A DNA stretch of 64,000 bases from Paractinoplanes ovalisporus. GTDB taxonomy: Bacteria; Actinomycetota; Actinomycetes; Mycobacteriales; Micromonosporaceae. Below are positions 41,716-50,582 of the stretch, piece by piece. Made by a program: the position numbers and the translations under genes. Location: contig NZ_JAENHP010000001.1 of NCBI RefSeq assembly GCF_016834655.1, positions 62,001-126,000 on the forward strand, in the 5' to 3' direction. Each line of letters starts with the position of its first letter. Within the stretch, counting starts at the first letter, position 1. The notes below the pieces were generated by a model, which worked only from the letters and a program-made list of their open reading frames with translations, had not been told where the DNA came from and searched no databases.

Positions 41716-43275
41716 ATGGGCGCCCGCAACTACGACCCGGACACCGGGCGGTTCGACTCGACCGACCCGCAGGCGCAGCCGAACACCGACCCCTCGGTGT
41801 CGACCTACTCCTACACCAACGCCCGGCCGACCGTGCTGACCGACCCGACCGGCGAGGACCCGGACAACGGCGGCGTCTTCTACGGCAGCGCCACCGCGGC
41901 CGAGTACCGGATGAACAACCCCGACGCGGCCGCCGCCACCACCGACGCCAACGTGCCCGACGGCGGCACGGTCGAGGTCGACAACCCGGAGTTCCTCAAC
42001 GCCAAGAAGCTGGTCGACGAGGCCGAGGGCTTCGTCAAGCAGATCGGCGACGAGATCGTCAACCTGATCCTCGACCTGGTCGGGTTCAACGACGCCAAGG
42101 CCTGCATCACCGAGGGCGACATCGTCGCCTGCATCTCGACGGCGCTGCAGGCGGTGCCGTGGGGCAAGATGTTCAAGGCGGCGAAGGTAGCCATCAAGGC
42201 CGTCGGCGTCGGGCGGCGGCTGATCGACGCGTACAGCAACCTCAAGACCGCCCGCAAGGCGCTGTCGGCGATCCCGCAGCGCATCAAGAAGGTGATCGAC
42301 AAACCGGTCACGGCGGTGAAGTCGGGCGCGGCCCGACAGGTCGAGAACACGGTCAAGGCCGCCAAGGACATCGGCGGCAAAGCGAAAGCGACCGCGAAGA
42401 AGGCGACGACCCGGGCCCGCAACGCGGTCAAATCGGCGACCGAGGAGAGCTGCAAGGTCGTCAAGGGCGCGAGCAAGCGGCTGTCGAACTCGTTCGTCGC
42501 CGGGACGCTCGTGCTGATGGCCGACGGCACCAGCCGGCCCATCGAGAAGGTGCAGCCGGGCGACACCGTCCAGGCCACCGACGCGGAAACCGGGGTCACC
42601 GAGCCGCGACAGGTCACCGCGACCATCGTCGGCACCGGCGACAAGAACCTGGTGTCGGTCGGGTTCAAGAACGGCGAGGGTGTCACCGCGACCGCGGGCC
42701 ACAAGTTCTACCGGCCGGGCCAGGGCTGGGTGTCGGCGGCCGACCTGAAGGCCGGCGACCAGCTGCGCGGCACCACGGTCACGGCGACCCGCTCCTGGGA
42801 TGCCCGCACCACGGTCTACAACCTGACCGTCGACGGCGCCCACACCTACTACGTGGTGTCGGGCACCTCGAAGGCGCTCGTGCACAACTGCATGTCCACT
42901 CAGGCCATCACGGAACGCCTCCAGGACCACGTGAACGCGGTCGTGGAGGACTTCGAGATGGGAAGGATCGGCCTGAGCCGGGCCCAGCAGGCGGCGGTCT
43001 GGAAGCGGGCCGAGGAGAAGAGCCGGGAGACCGGGGCTTCGATGTACGAGATGTTCCGCGGCGACGTCATCGACGAGCTGGTCAAGAACCGGGTCAAGCA
43101 GGATCCGAAGCTCAACAAGATCCTCAAGATCTGCCGCCGGTACGAGGCCTGCCCGGACTTCCACGAACCGGGCCGGAACGTATGGTGGGACATCACCACC
43201 GAGGGCGACTGGGGTCAGCACGGCAAGGACTACACCAAGCCGTTCGGTCGCGGCATCCATCTCCCGACCCGATAG
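41716..43275 (+). CDS. Orphan Rhs-core end with Hint domain and C-terminal toxin
   Basis: A 519-residue protein that begins inside what is normally the end of an Rhs core: MGARNYDPDTGRFDSTDPQ, TYSYTNARPTVLTDPTG (1-46). A helical linker follows (95-255), then a Hint self-cleaving domain at 257-391 (NSFVAGTLVLMADGTSRPIE, AGHKFYRPGQGWVSAADL, NLTVDGAHTYYVVSGTSKAL, ending VHNC at 389-392). No Cys stands directly before the NSF motif; the nearest upstream is Cys246. Residues 393-519 are the toxin; PDFHEPGRNVWWDITTEGDW and HGKDYTKPFGRGIHLPTR resemble a restriction-endonuclease-fold toxin, which is tentative. An in-frame TGA at 41704 shows the Rhs shell is absent. Confidence 0.82.
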   Translation: MGARNYDPDTGRFDSTDPQAQPNTDPSVSTYSYTNARPTVLTDPTGEDPDNGGVFYGSATAAEYRMNNPDAAAATTDANVPDGGTVEVDNPEFLNAKKLVDEAEGFVKQIGDEIVNLILDLVGFNDAKACITEGDIVACISTALQAVPWGKMFKAAKVAIKAVGVGRRLIDAYSNLKTARKALSAIPQRIKKVIDKPVTAVKSGAARQVENTVKAAKDIGGKAKATAKKATTRARNAVKSATEESCKVVKGASKRLSNSFVAGTLVLMADGTSRPIEKVQPGDTVQATDAETGVTEPRQVTATIVGTGDKNLVSVGFKNGEGVTATAGHKFYRPGQGWVSAADLKAGDQLRGTTVTATRSWDARTTVYNLTVDGAHTYYVVSGTSKALVHNCMSTQAITERLQDHVNAVVEDFEMGRIGLSRAQQAAVWKRAEEKSRETGASMYEMFRGDVIDELVKNRVKQDPKLNKILKICRRYEACPDFHEPGRNVWWDITTEGDWGQHGKDYTKPFGRGIHLPTR

Positions 43276-43285
43276 GGGAATCCTT

Positions 43286-44110
43286 GTGGCGCGCAGGGAA
43301 CTGATCGACCGCTGGCGTACGGGTGAGGCCCGCTCGGCCGTTCTCGCCCGGCTCGCGGAAGGCGGTTCCCTGCCCACCCTTGACCTGCGGGGCCTGCCCG
43401 CGGCCGGCCTCGAGTCGCAGAACGCCGAGTTCAGCGGGGCCGACCTGCAATGGGCGACCCTGGCCGAGGCCCGCATCGAGGGCGTCCGCTGGGAAAAGTG
43501 CCGGTTCGACGGCGCCGACCTGGCCGACGCCGTCCTCACCGGCGGCGCGGTCACCGGCTCCACCATGGTCCGCACGATCCTGCGCGACACGCTGATCGCC
43601 GGCACCGTGTGGGAGTCGGTCGACCTGACCGGCGCCAAGATGAACCACTTCAAGGCCGAGCGCACCACGTTCCGGCAGTGCACGTTCCCGGCCCTGCGCA
43701 AGGTCGACTTCACCGCCTGCGTGTTCGAGGAGTGCCGGTTCACCGGTGGCCTCGACGAGGTGCGGTTCCTGGGCCGCGGCGCCGACCCGGCGGCGGCGCT
43801 GCGCCGGGTGACGTTCAAGTCCGGCGCCTTCCGCTACGCCGAGTTCGACGGCATGGAGTTCGACCAGGTCACCTTCCCCGCGGGTGACGCGGTCGTCGTC
43901 GTGCCCGGCCGGTTCCGGGCCGTGGCCCAGCGCGCCGGGGAGCTGTCGGACGATCCGGCCGTACGCCGCTTCCTGTCCCACGAGTCGCTGCGTCCCGGGC
44001 TGAGCGAGTCGGCCGGGTGGGCCGCGGGCACGGCCGACCTTCCCGGGGCCACGGCCGAGGTGCTGCGCGAGGCCCAGGCCCAGTTGCGCGCCGAGGGCGT
44101 GGTTTCGTAG
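43286..44110 (+). CDS. Pentapeptide-repeat protein, candidate immunity to the Rhs toxin
   Basis: A 274-residue protein. Residues about 30-205 are pentapeptide repeats of the A(D/N)Lxx type (FSGADLQWATLAEARIEGVR, FDGADLADAVLTGG, VDLTGAKMNHFKAE, TFRQCTFPALRKVDFTAC), forming a right-handed quadrilateral helix; the C-terminal 65 residues are helical. GTG 43286 lies 10 bp after the toxin stop behind AGGGGAA, so the genes are co-transcribed, and co-translation is likely. Pentapeptide proteins often mimic DNA or block nucleases and gyrase, and such genes are found directly downstream of polymorphic toxins. Immunity is inferred from position. Confidence 0.85.
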   Translation: MARRELIDRWRTGEARSAVLARLAEGGSLPTLDLRGLPAAGLESQNAEFSGADLQWATLAEARIEGVRWEKCRFDGADLADAVLTGGAVTGSTMVRTILRDTLIAGTVWESVDLTGAKMNHFKAERTTFRQCTFPALRKVDFTACVFEECRFTGGLDEVRFLGRGADPAAALRRVTFKSGAFRYAEFDGMEFDQVTFPAGDAVVVVPGRFRAVAQRAGELSDDPAVRRFLSHESLRPGLSESAGWAAGTADLPGATAEVLREAQAQLRAEGVVS

Positions 44111-44147
44111 CGCTCAGAATCCGGCCGCACCCGCCGACTGGGCGAGT

Positions 44148-46364
44148 ATGTGGACGGGTGCTGCATCTCGGGTGGTGTCGGCCCTCCGCGTGGGCGCGAC
44201 AGCGCTCACGGTGCTGTTCGCCCTGACCCAGCTGATCGGGTCGGCGCCGTTCTGGGTTTCCGCGGTGACGCTGAACAGTGTCTACCTGTGCGCCACCGCC
44301 CTGGTTCTGCTGCGGGCGGCGCGGGTGCGCGCCTATCGCGTCGTCTGGGCCCTGATCGGGGCCGGGCTCTGCTGCTACACGGCCGGCACCGCCTACACGT
44401 GGACCGTGCAGTGGCGCGGTGAAGTCCTGCCGTATCCGTCGCTGGCCGACTCCGCCTGGCTCAGCTTCTATCCGCTCGCCTACTGCGGGATCCTCGGCTT
44501 CTTCGGCCGGCGGCGACCGTCACGCCGGCTGGTGCTCGACGGTGCGATCGCCGGGCTGGGCGGGGCCGCCCTGTTCTCGGTCCTGGTGGTCGACGTCCTG
44601 CTCGGCAACGACGCCGGCGAGGGTTTCACCCGGCTGGTGACCCTCTGCTACCCGCTGGGCGATTCGCTGCTGCTGGGCACGCTGGTGGGTCAGGTGACCG
44701 CGGGTGAAGCGGCGGCCCGCCGCAATCCGATGCTGATGGCCGGGCTCGGCACCTTCGTGGTCGCCGACACCGCCTACGTGGTGCTGTCGGCCAAGGGCCT
44801 CTACCACTCCGGCGACGGCGTCAACGTGCTCTATCTGGCCGGGCTCACCCTCATCGGCCTGGCCGCCTGGTACCACCGGGACAAAACGGCCACCGTACGG
44901 GCGAGACCGGCCCGGATGGGGGTGCCGATCTCGCTCGCGATCGGCGCGCTCGTGCTGCTGACGGTGGCGACCCGTGTGCACCTGTCGAGCGTCACGGTGG
45001 CCCTGGCCGGCGCCACCCTCGTGCTGGTCGTGGCCCGCGTGGTGGTCGCGCTGCGCGAGCTCGAGTCGATCGGGCAGGAACGTCACAGCGAGGCCCGCCG
45101 CGATCCGCTGACCGGGCTGGCCAACCGCCGGGCCGTCCACGAGCACATCGACGCGCTGCTCGACCGCGTCCGGCGGCCGCCGATCGCGATGCTGCTGCTC
45201 GACCTCGACCGCTTCAAGGAGGTCAACGACTCGTACGGGCACCCGGCGGGCGACCTCCTGCTCCAGCTCGTCACCCGGCGGCTGCAGCAGGTCACCCGGC
45301 AGTCCGACCTGCTCGGCCGGCTCGGCGGCGACGAGTTCGTGCTGGTCATGGCCGGTGAGAACCTGACCGTGAGCGAGGCCAACCGGCTGGCCGGCCGCAT
45401 CCGGGCCGAGCTGACCAAGCCGTTCCCGATCGACGGCGTGCAGATCACCATCGACGTCAGCATCGGCATCGCCCACGACGGCGGCCAGGACGCCGACTCG
45501 CTGTTCCAGCACGCCGACATCGCCATGTACAACGCCAAACGGGCCGGCGGCGGGCACGTCGTCTATCAGCGCGACGACGACCAGGAGTCACGCCGGCGCC
45601 TCGAACTGACCACCGCGTTGCGCCGCGACGTCAGCACCGAGGCGATGGTCCTGCACTACCAGCCGAAGCTCGACCTTCGTACGGGAAGCATCCGGGGTTT
45701 CGAGGCCCTGGTCCGCTGGCAGCATCCCGAGCTGGGGCTGCTGAGCCCCGACCAGTTCCTGCCGATCGCCGAGCAGACCGGGCTGATGTCGGCCCTCACC
45801 TGCAACGTGATGACCAAGGCGGTGCGCCAGTGCGCCCGCTGGCACGCCGAGGGCAGCCCGGTGTCGGTCGCCGTCAACGCCTCGGCCACCGACCTGCGCC
45901 ACGAGAACTTCCCGCAGCACATCTCGGAACTGCTCGACCGGCACAGCCTGCCCGCCGGGGCGCTCACCGTCGAGATCACCGAGACGATGATGCTCAGCGA
46001 CTGGGCCACCACCGACCGGGTGCTCGACCGGCTCACCTCGATGGGCGTGGCGGTGTCGATCGACGACTACGGCACCCACCACTCGACGCTGTCGTATCTG
46101 CGCCGGCTGCACACCGCCCGCGAGCTCAAGCTGGACCGCTCGTTCATCGCGGACATGCTGACCGCGCCCCGGTCGGCCGCGATCGTGCGATCGACCATCG
46201 ACCTGGCCCACGACCTGGGCATCACGGTCGTGGCCGAGGGGGTGGAGGACGCCGCGACCCTGGACGCGCTGCGCGAGTGGGGCTGTGACCAGGCGCAGGG
46301 CTACCACATCGGCCGCCCCGCGCCCGCCACCTCGGCCGCCTCCTTGTCTCAGCCGGCTCGCTGA
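44148..46364 (+). CDS. GGDEF-EAL dual-domain c-di-GMP protein with membrane sensor
   Basis: A 738-residue protein. Residues 1-300 have about nine membrane helices; the GGDEF domain has DLDRFKEVNDSYGHPAGD and an intact LGGDEFVLVM near 390-400. The EAL domain has FEALVRW (catalytic Glu), VNASATDL, VEITETM, SIDDYGTHHS, ELKLDRSFI and VAEGVED, so all metal ligands appear present, and GCDQAQGYHIGRP closes it. Both synthesis and hydrolysis of c-di-GMP are therefore possible. In sporulating actinobacteria such proteins influence BldD-dependent development. ATG 44148; 37 bp after the pentapeptide gene, possibly the same transcript. Confidence 0.9.
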   Translation: MWTGAASRVVSALRVGATALTVLFALTQLIGSAPFWVSAVTLNSVYLCATALVLLRAARVRAYRVVWALIGAGLCCYTAGTAYTWTVQWRGEVLPYPSLADSAWLSFYPLAYCGILGFFGRRRPSRRLVLDGAIAGLGGAALFSVLVVDVLLGNDAGEGFTRLVTLCYPLGDSLLLGTLVGQVTAGEAAARRNPMLMAGLGTFVVADTAYVVLSAKGLYHSGDGVNVLYLAGLTLIGLAAWYHRDKTATVRARPARMGVPISLAIGALVLLTVATRVHLSSVTVALAGATLVLVVARVVVALRELESIGQERHSEARRDPLTGLANRRAVHEHIDALLDRVRRPPIAMLLLDLDRFKEVNDSYGHPAGDLLLQLVTRRLQQVTRQSDLLGRLGGDEFVLVMAGENLTVSEANRLAGRIRAELTKPFPIDGVQITIDVSIGIAHDGGQDADSLFQHADIAMYNAKRAGGGHVVYQRDDDQESRRRLELTTALRRDVSTEAMVLHYQPKLDLRTGSIRGFEALVRWQHPELGLLSPDQFLPIAEQTGLMSALTCNVMTKAVRQCARWHAEGSPVSVAVNASATDLRHENFPQHISELLDRHSLPAGALTVEITETMMLSDWATTDRVLDRLTSMGVAVSIDDYGTHHSTLSYLRRLHTARELKLDRSFIADMLTAPRSAAIVRSTIDLAHDLGITVVAEGVEDAATLDALREWGCDQAQGYHIGRPAPATSAASLSQPAR

Positions 46365-46368
46365 GCGC

Positions 46369-47160
46369 TCAGTTGGCGAAGTCCTGCGTCAGCCAGACCC
46401 GGCCGTCGGTGCCGCGGCTGACGGCCAGGCCGATCCGCTTGAAGCCGGTGTTGAGCAGGTTCTTCCGGTGGCCGTCGTTCGGCGGCGTCTCGGCCAGCAT
46501 CAGGTCGGTCAGGCCGTTGGCGGCGGCCAGGATCGACGCGTCGTTGTTCTGGGCGTTGCCCTGCCCGATGTTCTCGCCGGCCGAGTTCCACTTCACGCCG
46601 GCCGCGGTGAAGCGCTCGCCCAGGCCCAGCTCGCCGGGGCACTGGTGGGACAGGCCGCAACCGCCCACCATCAGCGCCGTGTGGGCCTCGGCCGCCTTGG
46701 TCAGGTTGGCGTCCAGCGTGAGAGGGGCCAGGTTCCCGGCCGTACGGGCGGCGTTGATGTGCGCCAGGGCCTGCTCGATCACGCTGCCGGTCGACGGTGG
46801 GGTCGTCGTCGGAGCGGTGGTCGGCGGAACCGTCGTCGGCGGCGTGGTTGTGGGGGCCGTCGTCGTCGGCGCCGTTGTGGGCGCAGTCGTGGGGGCTGAT
46901 GTGGGGGTGGTTGTCGGGCGCGGCTTCTTCCGCCGCTGGGCCTCATAGGTGTCGGCCAGCCGGGTCGCCTTCGCAACAGCCGGGGCCGGGGAGGAAGCCG
47001 CCGGGCGGGTGGGGGCCGCCTGGCGGTGGAACCCGCCGGTCTGGGCGAAGGCGACCCCGGCGCCGCCCGCGCCCAGCACACCGACGACAACGGTGGCCAG
47101 GACGAGCGTGCGGGTGCGGGTGGGCCTGCGGTGACGCGTACGCAAGGGGACAAACCTCAT
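46369..47160 (-). CDS. Secreted CAP/SCP-like protein
   Basis: A 263-residue exported protein. A basic N-terminus and membrane helix (TLVLATVVVGVLGAGGAGVAFA) are followed by a Pro/Thr linker and, from 127, a CAP domain: ALAHINAARTAGNLAPLTLD, LTKAAEAHTALMVGGC, GENIGQGN, and GHRKNLLNTGFKRIGLAVSR. This resembles the sporulation-associated bacterial SCP-like proteins (YkwD type); function is uncertain, with membrane-binding or protease-like roles proposed for relatives. Two Cys (in GGCGLSHQC) may form a disulphide. It converges with the GGDEF-EAL gene, with 4 bp between stops. Confidence 0.88.
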   Translation of the reverse strand: MRFVPLRTRHRRPTRTRTLVLATVVVGVLGAGGAGVAFAQTGGFHRQAAPTRPAASSPAPAVAKATRLADTYEAQRRKKPRPTTTPTSAPTTAPTTAPTTTAPTTTPPTTVPPTTAPTTTPPSTGSVIEQALAHINAARTAGNLAPLTLDANLTKAAEAHTALMVGGCGLSHQCPGELGLGERFTAAGVKWNSAGENIGQGNAQNNDASILAAANGLTDLMLAETPPNDGHRKNLLNTGFKRIGLAVSRGTDGRVWLTQDFAN

Positions 47161-47325
47161 CGATCGGCGAACAGCGCGCCGGTGGGAGCGCCGCAGGTAC
47201 TCTCCGCCGCAACGGTGCGTAACGCACTCTTTCTGAGGAAAACTTAAAGATCGATGGTCATTGGTCCTGGTGATTCACCCCGGATTGGCTTTCTGACCGG
47301 GCCGCATGATCCGTACCGTGGAGTG

Positions 47326-47925
47326 GTGACAAAAGTTGACTTCTACTTCGATCCGGCCTGCCCGTTCGCCTGGATCAGCTCCCGCTGGATTCTCGAGGTC
47401 GAGAAGCACCGCGAGCTCGACCTGCGCTTCCGGGTCATGAGCCTGTACGTGCTGAACGAGAACCGCGACCTCGACGACTGGTACCGCGACCTGATCAACC
47501 GCTCGCTCGGCACGGTCCGGGTGGTCACCGCCGCCGCCCAGCAGCACGGCGAGGAGGTTCTGCGCGACCTCTACACCGCGCTCGGCACCCGCATCCACAA
47601 CCAGGGCAACAAGGACTTCGAGATCGTCATCCGCGAGGCCCTGGCCGAGGTGGGGCTGCCGGCCGACCTGGCCTCGGCCGCCACCAGCGACGACTACGAC
47701 GAGGCGCTGCGCAAGAGCCACCACGAGGGCATGGACCCGGTCGGTGACGACGTCGGCACCCCGACCATTCACATCGACGGGGTGGCGTTCTTCGGGCCGG
47801 TGCTCAACAGCATCCCCCGCGGGGAGCAGGCCGTGAAGGTCTTCGACGGCGCCGTGGCGCTGGCCGGTTACCCGGACTTCTTCGAGCTGAAGAGAACCCG
47901 TACGGGGGAACTCAGGTTCGACTGA
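47326..47925 (+). CDS. DsbA-like mycothiol-linked nitroreductase family protein (Rv2466c family)
   Basis: A 199-residue thioredoxin-fold protein that matches Rv2466c along its whole length: [80 protein letters not shown] and [10 protein letters not shown]. The mycobacterial enzyme uses a CPWC site to reduce nitro compounds with mycothiol. Here the site is Cys12-Pro-Phe-Ala15, so the second Cys is missing and only a monothiol mechanism is possible. GTG 47326 is selected to fit the family N-terminus; GTG 47323 is adjacent. It is monocistronic or followed by the next gene after 40 bp. Confidence 0.87.
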   Translation: MTKVDFYFDPACPFAWISSRWILEVEKHRELDLRFRVMSLYVLNENRDLDDWYRDLINRSLGTVRVVTAAAQQHGEEVLRDLYTALGTRIHNQGNKDFEIVIREALAEVGLPADLASAATSDDYDEALRKSHHEGMDPVGDDVGTPTIHIDGVAFFGPVLNSIPRGEQAVKVFDGAVALAGYPDFFELKRTRTGELRFD

Positions 47926-47965
47926 AGCGCGTCGCCGGGGGCCGGTTCGTGGATAGTCTGACCTC

Positions 47966-48514
47966 GTGCACTTGATCGTCGAGGTGGGCAGCCAACTCGA
48001 TCCCTCCGTGAGCTGGCCGGAGGGCGCGGCGCTGACCATGTTCGCCGGTGAGCCGGTGCAGCTGATGCTCTTCCTGAGCCATCCGCACGAGCTCGAGGTG
48101 CGGGCGGTCGCGGCGGCCCCCACCCAGTTCGCGTGGGTCGACAGCGAGCACGCGGGCGTCCTGCTCTACCGGCTCGGACCGGTGCTGTCGTGGTCGGAGG
48201 CGACCTACACACCGCACCTGTTCGAGCCGGACGAGGGCCTGCCCAGCATCGACGACGACGCGCTGGTGCAGATCGTGCTGGTCGACCGCGACACCAACAT
48301 CGTCAAGGCCTTGCACCGGGTGCGCTGGCCCGAGGAGTTCGCCGCGGCCGTCCGGGCCTCGGTGACCCGGATGCGGGACACCCCGTTCAGCCCGCTCGCC
48401 TACGAGCACGCCCTGCACGCCCTGCACCGGCGCTACCCGTCACCGGAAGACATGGTGGTCGACCGGGCCGACGCGCACTGCACGGCCGAGCCGGTCAGCG
48501 GCGGCCCGGGGTGA
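47966..48514 (+). CDS. Hypothetical cytoplasmic protein
   Basis: A 182-residue acidic protein (HLIVEVGSQLDPSVSWPEGA at the start; QIVLVDRDTNIVKALHRVRWP in the middle), without signal peptide or membrane helices. I do not recognise the family; the alternating hydrophobic strands in the first 120 residues suggest an alpha/beta or beta-sandwich fold and the C-terminus is helical. GTG 47966 is 6 bp after a TAGTCT -10-like element, so the message may be leaderless. The last 20 bp overlap the convergent response-regulator gene. Confidence 0.7.
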   Translation: MHLIVEVGSQLDPSVSWPEGAALTMFAGEPVQLMLFLSHPHELEVRAVAAAPTQFAWVDSEHAGVLLYRLGPVLSWSEATYTPHLFEPDEGLPSIDDDALVQIVLVDRDTNIVKALHRVRWPEEFAAAVRASVTRMRDTPFSPLAYEHALHALHRRYPSPEDMVVDRADAHCTAEPVSGGPG

Positions 48515-49151
48515 CCAGCCCGTTCTCATAGCCGAAGACCACCGCGTGCACCCGGTCGCGCAGGCTCAGCTTGTGCAGGATCCGGCTCACGTGGGTCTTG
48601 ATGGTCTGCTCGGCGATGAACAGCTCCTTGGCGATCTCGGCGTTCGACATCCCCATCGCCACGTGCCGCAGCACCTCGCGTTCGCGGTCGGTCAGCGCGT
48701 TCAGCGCCGTCGACGGCCGGGCCGGCTGGGTCTCGACGAAGTTCTCGATCAGGCGGCGGGTGATCCGCGGGGACAGCAGGGACTCGCTGCCGGCCACGAC
48801 CCGTACGGCCCGCATCAGCTCTTCGGGCTCGCTGTCCTTGAGCAGGAAACCGCTGGCGCCGGCTCGCAGCGCCTCGTAGACGTAGTCGTCGATGTCGAAG
48901 GTCGTCAGCATCAGCACCTTCGGCGTCGCTCCGGAGGCGCTTAGGATCTCGCGGGTCGCGGCCAGCCCGTCGAGTTCGGGCATGCGGACGTCCATCAGTA
49001 CGACGTCGGGGCGCAGGCTGCGCGACCGGTCGACGGCCACCCGTCCGTTCTCGGCCTCGCCGACCACGGTCAGGTCGGGCTGCGAGTCCAGGATCGCGTG
49101 GATCCCCGCCCGGATCATCGGCTGATCGTCGACGACAAGAACGCGGATCAT
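48495..49151 (-). CDS. NarL/FixJ-family response regulator
   Basis: A 218-residue protein with a receiver (VLVVDDQPMIRAGIHAIL; phosphoacceptor Asp54 in VVLMDVRMPELDG; Lys near 106 in GFLLKDSEPEEL) and a LuxR-type DNA-binding domain (LTDREREVLRHVAMGMSNAEI, TIKTHVSRILHKLSLRDRV). Its ATG overlaps the stop of the kinase gene by 4 bp, so the pair is translationally coupled and forms a cognate two-component system. Target genes cannot be named. Confidence 0.93.
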   Translation of the reverse strand: MIRVLVVDDQPMIRAGIHAILDSQPDLTVVGEAENGRVAVDRSRSLRPDVVLMDVRMPELDGLAATREILSASGATPKVLMLTTFDIDDYVYEALRAGASGFLLKDSEPEELMRAVRVVAGSESLLSPRITRRLIENFVETQPARPSTALNALTDREREVLRHVAMGMSNAEIAKELFIAEQTIKTHVSRILHKLSLRDRVHAVVFGYENGLVTPGRR

Positions 49152-50449
49152 TCGGGGCCGTCCTCTTTCTGTCCCTGGTTCAACGGGCCGTCCTCATCCT
49201 GGCTCAACGGGAAGCGCGCTGTGACACGGTAGCCGCCCTCGGGGCGGGGGCCGGTCTCGACCGAGCCGCCGGCCAGCCGGGCCCGCTCGCGCATGCCGAC
49301 CAGGCCGTGGCTCGCCCCGTGACCGTCCTCGATCGGGCGCGGCACCTGGGTGGGGAGGTCGTTCTCGACCACGACGAGCAGGTCGCCGTCGCCGTCGGTG
49401 ACGCTGACCCGGGTCGGGGCGCCGGGGGCGTGCCGCACCACGTTGCTCAGCGACTCCTGCACGATCCGGTAGGCGGCCAGGCCCACCGTGTCGGGCAGCT
49501 CGACGCCGCGCAGCTCGCCGCCGACCTCCAGCTCGACCGGGATGCCGCCGCGGCGGGCCGAACCGGCCAGCTCCTCGAGGTGTTCCAGGTCGGGCATCGG
49601 GCGCAGCTCGCTCTCGGCGTCCTCGTCGCGCAGCAGCGCCAGCAGCTGCCGCATCTCGCGCAGGGCCCCGCGGGTGCCGGCGGCGATCCGGCCGAACTCG
49701 GCGCGCGCCTCCGGGTCGAGATCCTTGATCCGGTACGCGGCCGAGGTGGCCTGCATGTGGATGACCGACATGCTGTGGGCCACGACGTCGTGCAGCTCCC
49801 GGGCGATGCGGTTGCGCTCCTCGACCAGGGCCCGCTGCGCCTGTTCCAGCTCGACGTCGCGGCGCACCTCGGCCAGCTGCCGGCGGGCGGTCTCGCGCTG
49901 GTTCCACGCGATCATGCCGAACAGCACCAGCACCGACACCGTGGCGTACAGGACCAGCGAGAAGTCGCCGTCGTCGAGCGGGCGGCCGCGCGGGTCGGCC
50001 AGCACCAGCACGATGCAGACCAGGGCGCTGGCCCACCAGGCGATGACGGCGTCGCGCCACGGCCGGGTCGCCCCGATCAGGCCGATGTGCGCGACGAGCA
50101 GGATCAGCACCGGGATCGGCAGCGGCCACATGCCCTCGCCGGTCGGCTGCATCCACGCGAACGTGCCGACTCCGGCCAGTTGCAGCGCCAGGGCCGCCCA
50201 CGGCCGCCGTAACGCCAGGGGCAGGGCCGCGCACTGGGCGGTGGCGGCGGCGTACGACACCAGCAGCGGAACCTCGTACGTCGACGTCATCAGCAGCGAC
50301 GTGACGACCAGCAGGAAACCGGACACGGCTCCGACCACCAGCACCCATACGCGGCGCACCGGTTCGCTGTTCGCACCGCGTGCGCTCATGCCGCCCACGC
50401 TCATGCCGCCCGCGCTCGCGCTGCCTACGGTCACGTTCTCCCCACCCAC
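49148..50449 (-). CDS. NarL-type sensor histidine kinase
   Basis: A 433-residue kinase. Five to six hydrophobic helices between residues 35 and 183 form a membrane sensor with very short loops. A coiled coil (RETARRQLAEVRRDVELEQAQ) leads to HisKA_3 with phospho-acceptor His220 in RIARELHDVVAHS, and a HATPase_c domain follows with AYRIVQESLSNVVRHAPG (N box) and GHGLVGMRERARLAGG-like HGLVGMRERARLAGG (G box). The N-terminal 28 residues contain SAGGMSVGGMSARG, encoded by short DNA repeats, so the true start (GTG 50449, or one of the internal GTG/ATG codons) is uncertain. It precedes and overlaps its response regulator. Confidence 0.9.
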   Translation of the reverse strand: MGGENVTVGSASAGGMSVGGMSARGANSEPVRRVWVLVVGAVSGFLLVVTSLLMTSTYEVPLLVSYAAATAQCAALPLALRRPWAALALQLAGVGTFAWMQPTGEGMWPLPIPVLILLVAHIGLIGATRPWRDAVIAWWASALVCIVLVLADPRGRPLDDGDFSLVLYATVSVLVLFGMIAWNQRETARRQLAEVRRDVELEQAQRALVEERNRIARELHDVVAHSMSVIHMQATSAAYRIKDLDPEARAEFGRIAAGTRGALREMRQLLALLRDEDAESELRPMPDLEHLEELAGSARRGGIPVELEVGGELRGVELPDTVGLAAYRIVQESLSNVVRHAPGAPTRVSVTDGDGDLLVVVENDLPTQVPRPIEDGHGASHGLVGMRERARLAGGSVETGPRPEGGYRVTARFPLSQDEDGPLNQGQKEDGPE

Positions 50450-50582
50450 GCGAGCGACGTTACCGGCCTGATCAGGCGGGCGCGTCCCGCCCGGGAGCCA
50501 TCCGACCCCCTACCACGGAGCTACATCGAACGGCTCCGCGGACGGACGCCGGGGGCACAACCGTGGCCCGAATCTTCTCGGC

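Noticed and set aside
41656..43818. A 720-codon open frame on the minus strand across the Rhs toxin and pentapeptide genes
   Set aside because: The plus-strand genes have clear Rhs, Hint and pentapeptide motifs; the antisense frame spans both and has none.
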